Assembly (NCBI GenBank): GCA_014382645.1
Contig: JACNJI010000536.1
Location: 1-16,943 of the forward strand
From: Verrucomicrobiota bacterium
GTDB lineage: Bacteria > Verrucomicrobiota > Verrucomicrobiia > Opitutales > Seribacteraceae
Direction of reading: 5' to 3'
Length of the DNA: 16,943 bases
Shown piece after piece: positions 6,697 through 15,900 of this stretch (positions within the stretch are counted from its first letter, which is position 1; each line of letters begins with the position of its first letter). The notes under the pieces were generated by a model. The model worked only from the letters and a program-made list of their open reading frames with translations. It had not been told where the DNA came from and searched no databases. Position numbers and translations under genes: made by a program.

Positions 6697-7599
6697 ATGA
6701 GCGAAGATCCGATCGAATACTTTGACCGTCACTCGAAGCAAAAACTGATCGAGCAAGTTTATGGCGAAAAGTGGTTGCACAGGATATACGGTAGCCCATT
6801 TGGGCGTTTGATCCTTTGGCTCGCCGTAAAAAGGTCTTGGTTCTCCCGCTGGTACGGTTATCGGATGGGCAAGCCTAAAAGTAGACAGTTGATACCAGGA
6901 TTCATCTCCAAGTACGGCTTGGATGTTAGTGAATTTGCGGAAAATGAAGACTCTTTTCCCTCGTTCAATGATTTTTTCGTTAGACGCTTAAAACCATCGG
7001 CTCGCCCGATCTCTCAAGCTGACGACGTCGCCATTTTCCCCGCCGACGGTCGTCACATGGGTTTCCAAGACTTGTCCGATCTAGAGGGTGTTTTCGTTAA
7101 AGGGCAAAGTTTCGACCTAAAAAGTCTGTTTGGTTCCGAGGAAACCGCTGCGCCTTTTGAGCAGGGCACTCTAATAATTTCCCGACTATGCCCAGTGGAT
7201 TATCACCGTTTCCACTACCCTTTGGCGGGGAAAGCATCCGCACCCACACTCATCAATGGAGGTCTGAGTTCCGTAAACCCAATTGCCCTAAGAAGAGACC
7301 TGTCGATCTTTTGGCAAAACAAGCGCAACCTTTCGTATCTCGAAACTGATGGATTTGGCCGAATAGCAAGTTTCGAAGTTGGTGCAACTTGCGTGGGTTC
7401 GATGACCTATGGGGAATCCCTGCCGGGTTTTGTGGAGAAAGGTGATGAAAAAGGGTTCTTCTCTTTCGGGGGATCTTCCGTACTCACTCTTTTTGAGCCC
7501 AATAGAATTCTCTTGGCGGAGGATTTACTTGAACATTCCGCCCAAAACAGAGAATTGTATGCTAGAATGGGTGAACCCATGGGGATATTGCCCAAATAA
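6697..7599 (+). CDS. psd: Phosphatidylserine decarboxylase proenzyme
   Basis: Psd converts phosphatidylserine to phosphatidylethanolamine at the inner membrane, after cutting itself to form a pyruvoyl cofactor. The 300-residue protein shows NDFFVRRLKP (91-100), the active-site Asp in ADGR (D117), CPVDYHRFHYP (165-175, with H170 and H173), VNPIAL (193-198) and the self-cleavage site FGGSS (257-261), where a Ser becomes the pyruvoyl group of the small alpha chain of about 40 residues. The GGSS rather than LGST site and the LKP motif put it with the longer (type II-like) bacterial and eukaryotic enzymes. The ATG at 6697 suits the family N-terminus. No clear Shine-Dalgarno site is present. It diverges from the kinase-deacetylase unit and is followed after 60 bp by an unrelated pseudopilin gene. 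Confidence 0.95.
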   Translation: MSEDPIEYFDRHSKQKLIEQVYGEKWLHRIYGSPFGRLILWLAVKRSWFSRWYGYRMGKPKSRQLIPGFISKYGLDVSEFAENEDSFPSFNDFFVRRLKPSARPISQADDVAIFPADGRHMGFQDLSDLEGVFVKGQSFDLKSLFGSEETAAPFEQGTLIISRLCPVDYHRFHYPLAGKASAPTLINGGLSSVNPIALRRDLSIFWQNKRNLSYLETDGFGRIASFEVGATCVGSMTYGESLPGFVEKGDEKGFFSFGGSSVLTLFEPNRILLAEDLLEHSAQNRELYARMGEPMGILPK

Positions 7600-7659
7600 C
7601 TGACGAGGATTACATCTTGCAAAAGGCTGGAATACCGTGAGATTATCTTTTTCCATTTG

Positions 7660-8763
7660 ATGAAAAATTCCACAGGAGCATTAGAAAGCCGAAACCGTGG
7701 TTTCACCATGTTGGAATTGTTGGTTGCAGTAGCAGTTACGTCAATTTTGGCAACAATGCTACTTACGATTACGAGACAGGTAGTCGTTACCCACGGACAA
7801 ACCTCGGGCAACTTGGAAACCAATCAAATCGCCAACTTTGTGCTCGACCAGATTCAAGAGGACTTGCACTGCGCACTTTACCGCAACGATGGCGGTGCGT
7901 GGATGGCCGCCACGATTCCGGAAGACACAAGTACGAGCGGTGCGTGGAAAACAGCTTCCAGCCCAAAACCCACTGACGAATCCATTCGGCTCACTCCTGC
8001 TGATTGGGCCAGTGGTCCTACCGATGCTTACACGGATGCGAAGAAACAACTACATTTGCCAGATTGTCGCTTCGGCGTAGCGGGCACTTGGTTCCGCTTT
8101 TTCACACAGTCTCCCGAACTCGACCCTGACGCATCGGTGAGTTCGTCCGTACGCGCAGTCTCTTATCAAATCGTTCGTCATGGACTTACAGGCGCTCCAA
8201 AATCATCGCCACGTTACCAATTGTTCAGAACAGACGTTTCCGCTAAAGACACCTTCGATTCCGGCTACGATTTACACCCGGTTGACGGAAACTACACCAC
8301 ACGCTCAACCAACGATCGGAGACAACCGGGAAATGTAGTGAATCCTATTTTTACGGACGAAGCCGGCAAGCCGGCGACAGATTTCTCTCTTGCCGCCAAT
8401 ATCATCGATTTTGGCATCCGAGCCTATATCATAGAACCGACTTCATCGGGCAGAAAATATCTCCTGCAGATCTTTCCCGACGTTAACGCTACTTCAGGTT
8501 CCGGAAGATACGAATATATGGCCACCTCCAACCCCGCATACCGCAGTAACGCAACTCATCCCCTAGCCCACGCGTTCCCCGAAGTAATAGATGTTATGGT
8601 ACGAGTACTAACCATCCAAGGGGCAAGTGCTATTTCAAGTTTTGAAGATGGCTTGGTCACCGCTCCCGATGGATTTTCCGACGAAGAATACTGGTGGCAG
8701 TTGGCAGAGGAACACTCTCAAGTTTATATTCGGCGAGTTCGGATTCTGGCCACAGGCATTTAG
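7660..8763 (+). CDS. Prepilin-type (GspJ/PulJ-like) minor pseudopilin
   Basis: The N-terminus is a classic type IV prepilin leader: RNRG then FTMLE, with cleavage between G14 and F15, Glu at +5 (E19), and a hydrophobic helix to about residue 36. After peptidase processing it would sit in the inner membrane with a periplasmic domain of about 330 residues. The size and the N-terminal helix suggest a minor pseudopilin of the GspJ/PulJ kind or one of the Verrucomicrobia prepilin cassette proteins; I cannot decide between them. The periplasmic part is rich in Ser, Thr, Asp and aromatic residues and shows no domain I recognise. I chose the ATG at 7660 over an adjacent TTG at 7657. No other secretion or pilus gene lies nearby. 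It ends 21 bp before the convergent AraC-type gene. Confidence 0.8.
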   Translation: MKNSTGALESRNRGFTMLELLVAVAVTSILATMLLTITRQVVVTHGQTSGNLETNQIANFVLDQIQEDLHCALYRNDGGAWMAATIPEDTSTSGAWKTASSPKPTDESIRLTPADWASGPTDAYTDAKKQLHLPDCRFGVAGTWFRFFTQSPELDPDASVSSSVRAVSYQIVRHGLTGAPKSSPRYQLFRTDVSAKDTFDSGYDLHPVDGNYTTRSTNDRRQPGNVVNPIFTDEAGKPATDFSLAANIIDFGIRAYIIEPTSSGRKYLLQIFPDVNATSGSGRYEYMATSNPAYRSNATHPLAHAFPEVIDVMVRVLTIQGASAISSFEDGLVTAPDGFSDEEYWWQLAEEHSQVYIRRVRILATGI

Positions 8764-8784
8764 GCATAGATGGCCTTTTGAGTT

Positions 8785-9534
8785 CTAAGATTCCGTAAAA
8801 TGCGATTTCCGATATCGCAAAGGAGTCAAACCGGTATGAGTACGGAAATGCTGAGTAAAAGAACTTTGATCGAAAAACCCACATTCCAAAGCAACCTCGA
8901 CTATCGATTTGTTGCTAACCGAAAGAGAGTCGCAAGCAGCTTCAACGCGGGTATTTATTAAGAATCTATGGGGTGTCGTATGGAAAACTTGTCGGAATTT
9001 TCTATTCAGTTGGCGAGGGGACATTCCCGAAACCTTGATCAGGTCGGCAATGGTTATTCGTTTTCTGAAGTTTTTTCGCAAATAGGATAACATAGCTCCA
9101 AGCCCTCCCACCCCTTCTTCCAAGACATTCGCTTTCATATACCTTCGAACTGTTCCGATTATTCCGATAACTTCCTTATCGAAGTTGAAGAGTGGCAATT
9201 TATTCGTGCAAAACCAATCAGGCAAACCCCGTTGATTGAAGAAAAGTTCAACAATTTGCAACTTGGGTTTTCCCGTACGAAGGACTTCCTCGTCATCTCT
9301 CCGAAAATGCTGAGCGAGACGGGGAGGAAAAAGCTCAAAGTCATCTTTGCCAACCAATTCCGCAGCCGAGGCAAAACCAAATCTATTCCAGAAAGAACGA
9401 TTTGCGGTAACTAGACGAAACTGCAGGTCTTTAACGAAAAAGGAAATGTCCGGCATATGCTCGAACAAGGCAATAAATTGAGATGGCGATGAGCAATCTC
9501 GTAGAAAAGAGGCTATCTCAGGATTATCAGACAT
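8785..9534 (-). CDS. PAS domain-containing AraC-family transcription regulator
   Basis: This is a one-component regulator. Residues about 22-134 form a PAS fold (HMPDISFFVKDLQFRLVTAN, then VGKDDFELFPP, then a closing VIGIIGTVR strand). Residues about 146-245 form the double helix-turn-helix DNA-binding domain of AraC/XylS proteins, with TIADLIKVSGMSPRQLNRKF as the first HTH and VALECGFFDQSSFTQHF as the second, followed by the GLTPLRYR signature end. It has no membrane segment or receiver domain, so the PAS domain should sense a cytoplasmic ligand or redox state. It diverges from the sulfatase operon with 150 bp between starts, the usual layout of a regulator and its target. The ATG at 9532-9534 has a candidate promoter 15 bases upstream and no Shine-Dalgarno. 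The family call is secure; the target and ligand are inferred. Confidence 0.92.
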   Translation of the reverse strand: MSDNPEIASFLRDCSSPSQFIALFEHMPDISFFVKDLQFRLVTANRSFWNRFGFASAAELVGKDDFELFPPRLAQHFRRDDEEVLRTGKPKLQIVELFFNQRGLPDWFCTNKLPLFNFDKEVIGIIGTVRRYMKANVLEEGVGGLGAMLSYLRKNFRKRITIADLIKVSGMSPRQLNRKFRQVFHTTPHRFLINTRVEAACDSLSVSNKSIVEVALECGFFDQSSFTQHFRTHTGLTPLRYRKSHFTES

Positions 9535-9549
9535 GGCTAAAATCGCACA

Positions 9550-9577
9550 AAATTAGGCTTTTTTATCCAATAATCAA
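9550..9577 (-). promoter_or_regulatory. Candidate sigma-70 promoter for the PAS-AraC gene
   Basis: On the minus strand TTGATT (9572-9577) and TAATTT (9550-9555) are 16 bases apart, and the -10 box ends 15 bases before the ATG, as proposed for purC. It overlaps copy 2 of the 14-bp element, which would allow control of this promoter by whatever binds there. Confidence 0.35.
9554..9567. repeat. Copy 2 of the 14-bp element (copy 1 at 4091-4104)
   Basis: TAGGCTTTTTTATC, identical to copy 1 and in the same orientation relative to the leftward gene downstream. Here it covers the spacer and the edge of the -10 box of the candidate promoter for the regulator gene, a place where a bound protein would repress. 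Confidence 0.35.
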
Positions 9578-9611
9578 ACGGATTTTTATAGTAGTATGAA
9601 AAAGTATGCCC

Positions 9612-9652
9612 TAAGCATCATCACCCTAACACCTTTGAATCCTTTAAGCATC
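9612..9652 (+). promoter_or_regulatory. Direct repeat TAAGCATC x2 in the regulator/sulfatase spacer
   Basis: TAAGCATC occurs at 9612-9619 and again at 9645-9652, 33 bases start to start (about three helical turns), in the same orientation, 33 bp before the sulfatase ATG. AraC-family proteins commonly bind direct repeats on one face of the helix, so this is a candidate activator site for the divergent PAS-AraC protein. Eight bases could match by chance. Confidence 0.3.
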
Positions 9653-9684
9653 TAATGGCGGTGCCAATAATTTTTCTATAAACT

Positions 9685-11409
9685 ATGAAAGCTAAATCAA
9701 CGACGAATTGCCTATCAATAACACTCCAATTCTTCTTGTTGGCGAATGGTCTATGTGCCGAAAATAAATATTCTAGGCCGAATATCGTGCTGATAATGTC
9801 TGACGATATGGGCTTCTCCGACATCGGATGCTATGGCGGAGAAATCCAGACCCCAAATCTTGACGCCCTTGCCGCAAAAGGTCTTCGCTTCTCTCAATTC
9901 TACAACACGGCGCGCTGCTGCCCGACTCGTGCGGCATTGCTCTCCGGACTATACCAGCATCAAGCGGGGATTGGATTGATGACCGGCGATAAGAAACTAC
10001 CGGGTTACCGAGGGGAATTTGGGCGTAACGTAATGACGATCGCCGAAGCTATGAGTACTGCCGGATATCGCAATTACATGAGTGGGAAATGGCACGTAAC
10101 TCGCCATGTCGGGCCAAATGGGCCAAAAGACAACTGGCCCTTGCAACGTGGGTTTGATCGTTTTTATGGAACGATCATTGGAGCCGGGAGTTTCTTCGAT
10201 CCCGCAACTCTGTGTCGCGGCAATACTTACATCACTCCGGTCAACGATCCTGAATACAAACCCAAAACCTATTACTATACCGATGCCATAAGCGACAATG
10301 CGGTCACCTTTCTTAAGGATCACTCCGAAAAAACTGCAGACAAACCTTTCTTTCTATATGCCGCCTATACTGCCGCTCACTGGCCGATGCATGCCCTGCC
10401 CAAAGATATTGCAAAGTACAAGGGAAAGTATGACGAAGGATTCGAGCCGATTCGAAAACGACGTCTGAAACGTCTCAAGGCAATTGGTCTCGTAGCAGAG
10501 GATATTAAAATGTCGCCCGGTTCCGACGACTGGGAAAGGACTCAGCACAAAGAGTGGGAAAGCCGAAACATGGAAGTCTACGCCGCCATGATTGACAACA
10601 TGGACCAAGGCATCGGACGCATTATCACAGAAGTCAAGCGCCAGAGTCAGTTTGAAAACACCCTCTTTCTCTTTCTGCAGGACAACGGTGGTTGCGCGGA
10701 AGGGTTTGGTCGCTACACACCCAAGAACCCTTATCGCGAATACAAACCTATGGGACCTGATGACCTGCAGAGGAAAATATGGCCGCCCATGCAGGCTAGG
10801 GACGGACGTGCGTTGAGAGTGGGGCCCGGAGTAATGGCTGGCCCGGAAGACACCTTCATCGGGTATGGTCGCGGTTGGGCCAATGTCTCCGATACACCCT
10901 TCAGGGAATTCAAACACTATGCTCACGAAGGCGGGATTTCGACACCCCTTATTGCCCACTGGCCCAAAGGCATAGATAAGAAACTATCGGGCAAGCTGGA
11001 ACATCAGCCGGGACACGTTATCGACATTATGGCCACTTGCATAGACGTCGCCGGCGTAAAGTATCCAAATAAATACGGCGAGCACTCGCTTGATCCTGTG
11101 GAAGGCGTAAGCCTGAGACCGGCCTTTAAGGGAAAATCTTTGGATCGCAAGGATGCGATCTACTTCGAGCACCATCTCAACTGCGCAATTCGAGATGGAG
11201 ACTGGAAACTGGTTCGTTACGGACAGACGGGTAAGCCTTCCAAGCTCAGACCATGGGAACTCTACAACATGAGGAAAGACCGTTCCGAGCTGAATAATCT
11301 AGCCAAGGAGAGTCCCGAAAAGGTTGAGGAACTCACTGCAAAGTGGGAAGCGTGGGCCGTACGAGCCAAGGTAAAACCATGGCCGTGGAAATTCCAAGAC
11401 GGTCAATGA
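9685..11409 (+). CDS. Exported arylsulfatase-type sulfatase (sulfatase 1)
   Basis: The 574-residue enzyme hydrolyses a sulfate ester outside the cytoplasm. Residues 1-25 look like a signal peptide ending GLCA. The metal-binding SDDMGFSD follows (D40, D41), then the formylglycine site CCPTR (C78-x-P-x-R82) with ALLSGLY, GKWH at about 133-136, the metal site DNGG near residue 335, and HEGGISTPLIAHWP (about 414-427). These are the hallmarks of type I sulfatases, and the CCPTRAALLSG form is usual in arylsulfatases of planctomycetes and verrucomicrobia. C78 needs conversion to formylglycine by an enzyme not in this window. It is first in a probable four-gene operon and its TGA overlaps the next start by ATGA. 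No Shine-Dalgarno is visible; the leader is A/T-rich. The substrate is unknown, with a sulfated polysaccharide most likely. Confidence 0.93.
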   Translation: MKAKSTTNCLSITLQFFLLANGLCAENKYSRPNIVLIMSDDMGFSDIGCYGGEIQTPNLDALAAKGLRFSQFYNTARCCPTRAALLSGLYQHQAGIGLMTGDKKLPGYRGEFGRNVMTIAEAMSTAGYRNYMSGKWHVTRHVGPNGPKDNWPLQRGFDRFYGTIIGAGSFFDPATLCRGNTYITPVNDPEYKPKTYYYTDAISDNAVTFLKDHSEKTADKPFFLYAAYTAAHWPMHALPKDIAKYKGKYDEGFEPIRKRRLKRLKAIGLVAEDIKMSPGSDDWERTQHKEWESRNMEVYAAMIDNMDQGIGRIITEVKRQSQFENTLFLFLQDNGGCAEGFGRYTPKNPYREYKPMGPDDLQRKIWPPMQARDGRALRVGPGVMAGPEDTFIGYGRGWANVSDTPFREFKHYAHEGGISTPLIAHWPKGIDKKLSGKLEHQPGHVIDIMATCIDVAGVKYPNKYGEHSLDPVEGVSLRPAFKGKSLDRKDAIYFEHHLNCAIRDGDWKLVRYGQTGKPSKLRPWELYNMRKDRSELNNLAKESPEKVEELTAKWEAWAVRAKVKPWPWKFQDGQ

Positions 11410-12899
11410 GGGCACCAATCCGACAACCGTTGCTTCTCATTGTCGCCTCGGCTTTGGCGTCATCACTACTTGCCGGAGCACAAGTTGCTTCCGAACAACC
11501 AAACGTACTCTTTATCGCAGTCGACGACTTGAACGATTGGGTCAACTGCATGGGAGGACGCAAAGGCGTGCACACGCCAAATATCGATCGCTTGGCTAAA
11601 CGCGGCATGCTCTTTACCAACGCTCATTGCACAGCTCCCGCATGCAACCCGTCTCGCGTATCGGTAATGACTGGTGTGGCTCCTTCTTCATCCGGCGTGT
11701 ACAACAATGGACAGGATTGGCGGAAAAGTCCTCACTTGGCCAAAGCGGTGACGATACCCGAGCACTTTCGCGCCAATGGTTATGCAGCCTTTGGCGCCGG
11801 TAAGATTTTTCATGCCCTGTCCTGGATCACCGACAGCTATGGGAAACAGCAAAACGAAGCCAAGCTTTGGGATTATTACTGGCCATCCGCTACCAACCCC
11901 ATGCCCGAACCCCAATGGCCCAAGGCCAGCCAAGCCAAACAGGCATCGAACGGCTATCTATACTCCAAACCCATTGGCATCGGCAAAGACCCGAAAAACC
12001 GGCCTCCCCATTTCTTTGATTGGGGATCCGATGACCAGCCGGAGTCTGGAACGGCGGATTACAAGGTAGTCGATTGGGCGGTAAACGAACTAGCTAAAGA
12101 GCGAACAAAACCTTTTTTCCAAGCGGTAGGCATTTTCCGTCCGCACATCCCTTGGTACGCCCCGGCCAAGTATTTCGACCTTTACCCCAAAGAGGATGTC
12201 TTCCTCCCCAAGGTTCGAGATAACGATTTGGCCGACGTGCCGCCTCGGGGTCACTACGGAATCAGGAAAAGTTGGCACAAGTGGGTTGTGGAAAATGATG
12301 AATGGCGTTCTGCGGTCCGTGGTTACCTTGCTTCCATAAGCTTCGCCGACGCACGAGTCGGTCGCCTGCTCGACGCACTCGACGCAAGTCCCCATGCAAA
12401 GAAGACGATTATAGTTCTCTGGTCGGATCACGGCATGCACATAGGCGAAAAACAGCAATGGGAGAAGTTCACACTCTTCGAGGAATCCACTCGCGTTCCC
12501 TTTATCGTCGTTGCTCCAAAGGTTACCAAACCCGGTTCAGTGTGCGATCGCCCGGTAAACTTGTTGGACGTATATCCTACCTTGAGCGAACTGTGCGGCT
12601 TACCCGAGCGCGACGATCTCGATGGCGTCAGCCTAGTTCCCTTGCTGAAGAGCCCCAAGGCCGCATGGGATCGCCCCTCCATCACCACATGGGGCAAAGG
12701 CAATCACTCCGCCCGTGGCCAAAGATACAAATATGTTCTCCATCCCAACGGCGAGGAACAACTCTATGACCACCAGAATGATCCCGACGAATTCACCAAC
12801 CTTGCAAACCGAGATGAACTCGACAAGGTCAAGAAACGGCTCGGCAAATGGTTTCCCAAAACCAACGCTGCTCCCGTCCGCAACAAGCCGACACTCTAG
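11406..12899 (+). CDS. Exported iduronate-2-sulfatase-like sulfatase (sulfatase 2)
   Basis: This is a second type I sulfatase of 497 residues from a different subfamily. I chose the ATG at 11406 because it overlaps the previous stop (ATGA) and opens an ideal signal peptide, with a hydrophobic core (about 8-23) and a cleavage site after AQVA; earlier in-frame starts only add translated tail of the upstream gene. The metal pair is D40-D41 in VDDLNDW, the formylglycine site is CNPSR (C80-R84) followed by VSVMTG, then GKIFH (132-136), RPHIPWYAP, and WSDHGMHIGEKQQWEK with the FEESTRVPFI motif. This series matches iduronate-2-sulfatase-like enzymes (SulfAtlas S1_7 type as I know it). The natural substrate may be an algal uronate- or fucose-containing glycan rather than a glycosaminoglycan. 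Two sulfatases from distinct subfamilies imply two different ester positions or linkages. Confidence 0.93.
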   Translation: MRAPIRQPLLLIVASALASSLLAGAQVASEQPNVLFIAVDDLNDWVNCMGGRKGVHTPNIDRLAKRGMLFTNAHCTAPACNPSRVSVMTGVAPSSSGVYNNGQDWRKSPHLAKAVTIPEHFRANGYAAFGAGKIFHALSWITDSYGKQQNEAKLWDYYWPSATNPMPEPQWPKASQAKQASNGYLYSKPIGIGKDPKNRPPHFFDWGSDDQPESGTADYKVVDWAVNELAKERTKPFFQAVGIFRPHIPWYAPAKYFDLYPKEDVFLPKVRDNDLADVPPRGHYGIRKSWHKWVVENDEWRSAVRGYLASISFADARVGRLLDALDASPHAKKTIIVLWSDHGMHIGEKQQWEKFTLFEESTRVPFIVVAPKVTKPGSVCDRPVNLLDVYPTLSELCGLPERDDLDGVSLVPLLKSPKAAWDRPSITTWGKGNHSARGQRYKYVLHPNGEEQLYDHQNDPDEFTNLANRDELDKVKKRLGKWFPKTNAAPVRNKPTL

Positions 12900-12935
12900 C
12901 CAAATAATCCAGCAACCAGACCCAAGCCACATAAA

Positions 12936-15900
12936 ATGAAAATACATATTCCCTTCCTTGCCTTCCTTCTGGTGAATATCACATTCAACGGAGCCTTCGC
13001 CGACCCTATTCGAGTCCTTTTCCTCGGACACGAAAGTAAGCACCACAATTCGAACGAGTATTACCCGATGCTGTCCAAGGCGCTCGGTCGGGATGCCATC
13101 TATTTCGATTACGTGACCAGCGTGGGAGCGGCTCTGGATGACACCTCTTACCTTGGTAAGTTTGACGCTCTGTTGATTTACGCAAACCATCCCCGCCTTA
13201 CCGCCAAGCAATGGAAGAACCTGCAGTCTTACGTCCGCAACGGCGGCGGCTTCGTGCCCGTGCACTGCGCCAGTTGGTGCTTTGCGAACATTCCCGAATT
13301 TGACCAATTGGTCGGCGGACGATTCAAGAGCCATCAGGGAGCCGACTTTACCGCACGCATTGTAAAAAAAGACCATCCCGCCCTTACGGGAGTCAAGGAA
13401 TTCGAAGCTTGGGACGAAACTTACTTTCACCACAGGCACAACGAAAAGGGTCGCACCGTGCTCATGACGCGCGATGCCATGCCCGGAGACCCGCACACCA
13501 AGCCCGAGCCCTGGACTTGGATACGTACCGAGGGCAAGGGACGCGTCTTCTACACCGCCTCCGGCCATGACGAACGGGTTTGGAATCACCCCGATTTTCA
13601 TCAACTCATCAAGAGCGGCATCCTTTGGGCCGTTGGCGACAAGGCAAAAGCTCGTTACGAGAAGTTCCTAGCCTCTCGCGCCCCCCTGAAGTACGAAAAG
13701 CGCGACAACGTGCCCAACTACGAACGGCGACCGGAGCCCCTGCCCTATCAATTGCCCCTCTCGCCCGAGGAAAGCATGAAATACACGCAAGTGCCTGTCG
13801 GTTTCCGCCTCGAATTGTTTGCTTCGGAACCAGAGATCATCAATCCCATTTACTTCCAATGGGACGAACGCGGACGCCTATGGGTGGTCGAGTCGGTCGA
13901 CTATCCCAACGAGTTGAAACCGGGTCGCAAGGGTAATGACCGAATAAAGATTTGCGAGGATACCAACGGCGACGGAAAAGCCGATAAATTCACCGTATTT
14001 GCCGACGGCTTCAACATACCCACCTCGATGGTTTTTGCCCGTGGAGGCGTCATACTCGCCCATGCTCCGGAATTTCTCTTTCTTAAGGATACCGATGGCG
14101 ACGACAAAGCCGATAAACGCGAGGTTCTCTTCACCGGATTCGGCGTGGGAGACACGCACGCCGGTCCAAGCAACCTGCGTTACGGTTTCGACAACTGGAT
14201 TTACGGCACGGTCGGCTACTCCCGTTTTAACGGCGAAGTAAACGGCAAGAAACACAATTTCGGCATGGGAACCTTTCGCTTTCGATCCGATGGCTCGGAC
14301 ATGGAATTCCTTCACCAGTTCAACAACAACACCTGGGGCATTGGCTTCAACGAAGCCGGCGACGTCTTCGGCTCCACCGCCAACAACAACCCAAGTTTCT
14401 TCGGGGGCATCCCAAACTCTGTATTTGGCGGGCAACGCCGCATGAGCGCAAAGATGATCGCCAGTTCGCCCAAGTTCCATCCCATCACCCCGAACATTCG
14501 CCAAGTCGATGCCTTCAACGCCTACACCGCCGGCTGCGGGCATTCCTTCGCCACCTCGACCGGCTTCCCAAAATCGTGGCGAGATCGTCGGGCATTCGTC
14601 TGCGGGCCAACGGGCAACCTGTTGGGCATGTACGACGTACGGCCCAAGGAATCGGGATACGAGTCCGTAAACGCCTTTAGTTTCGTGGCAAGCGCAGACG
14701 AATGGTTCTCGCCCATAGTAGCCGAGGTCGGCCCGGACGGGAACATGTGGATCGCCGACTGGTACAATTTCATCATCCAGCATAATCCAACGCCTAGCCG
14801 AGGGCGTGGCGGATACGATGCCAAGAGCGGGACCGGCAACGCACACGTGAATCCTAATCGAGATCGCCAGCACGGGCGCATCTTCCGCGTGGCGTACGAA
14901 AAAAACGATGGGGGAAAGATACCTTCCTTGTCCAAGGCAAAGGTTCCCTTTCTCGTGCAAACCCTCGATTCGGACAACCAATTCTGGCGTCTCACCGCCC
15001 AAAGATTGCTCGTGGACGGAAAGAAAAAAGAAGCCGTTCCCGCCCTAAGGTCAAGAATAGCCAAAGGCGGGCTTGGAGCGGTTCACGCCTTGTGGACCCT
15101 GCAAGGTCTTGGCGCCTTGGATCCTGAAACCCACCGCGCCGCCCTCATTCACCCGGACGCCATCCTTCGCCGCAACGCCATCCGCGCCCTCGGTTCGGAC
15201 GCCCAAGCCACCCAACTCCTCTTCGACAGTGCGACCCTCGCCGACAAGAACCTCCAAACCCGTCTCGCAGCCTTCGTCAAACTGGCCGAGCAGGAGGACT
15301 CTAAGACAGCCGCAAAGACGGCCACCCTCCTCAAGGCGAAACCGGAAAACGCCAAGGACGAATGGTTGCGTCTTGCTCTGGATGCAGCCGGGGCCGGTGC
15401 GATGAACGTCGTTCGTTACGAAACCGGAGAAAATCTCATTTCCAACGGCTCCTTCGAGAAAGGTCTCGAGGGATGGTCCTTCAGAAACTACTCCGGGCCG
15501 GCCGATGCCGTGGTTCGCCAAATCGAGAAGGAAAAGCCAAAAGTGAAAAAGGGTGCCCAGTCCCTGCGGTTCGGCACTCCTGCGGGAAACGACACCAGCC
15601 TCTTCACCAACGTCAACCTCAAGTCAGGAGCGAAATATCGACTCTCCGCATGGATCAGGACGGAGGGCGTGAGCGGTGCCCACGGCGCCCTTCTCAACGT
15701 CCACGAACTTCAGCACGAGGGGAAGACCAATGCCCTCCAGAAGACCAACGACTGGAAGGAAGTCGAAAAGAAGTTCACTGCCAACCGCTCCGGATCCTTC
15801 ACCATCAACTGCCTCTTCGGAGGCTGGGGGAAAAGCAAGGGAACCGCCTGGTTCGACGAGATTAGCCTGCGCGAAATAAAGCCCGTGTACGCCGAAAACA

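Noticed and set aside
9685..9760. Lipoprotein signal in sulfatase 1 (Cys in NGLCAEN)
   Set aside because: The residues before the Cys (N-G-L) do not fit a lipobox, which needs a small residue at -1. Ordinary signal peptidase cleavage after LCA is more likely.
10354..10959. 201-codon minus-strand open frame inside sulfatase 1
   Set aside because: It is fully contained antisense to conserved sulfatase sequence and shows no family motif.
11343..11405. Longer N-terminus for sulfatase 2 using an upstream GTG or ATG
   Set aside because: It would place 9-21 extra residues before a perfect signal peptide and translate the tail of sulfatase 1. The ATGA-overlap start at 11406 is far better.
12633..13604. 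Long open frame on the minus strand opposite sulfatase 2 and the ThuA gene
   Set aside because: It lies antisense to two well-supported genes, has a low-complexity Val/Gly-rich translation with no recognisable motif, and arises from the codon bias of the sense genes.
13878..15002. 374-codon minus-strand open frame opposite the propeller domain
   Set aside because: It is a mirror of a G+C-rich gene with strong third-position bias. The sense frame has clear domain motifs and the antisense one has none.
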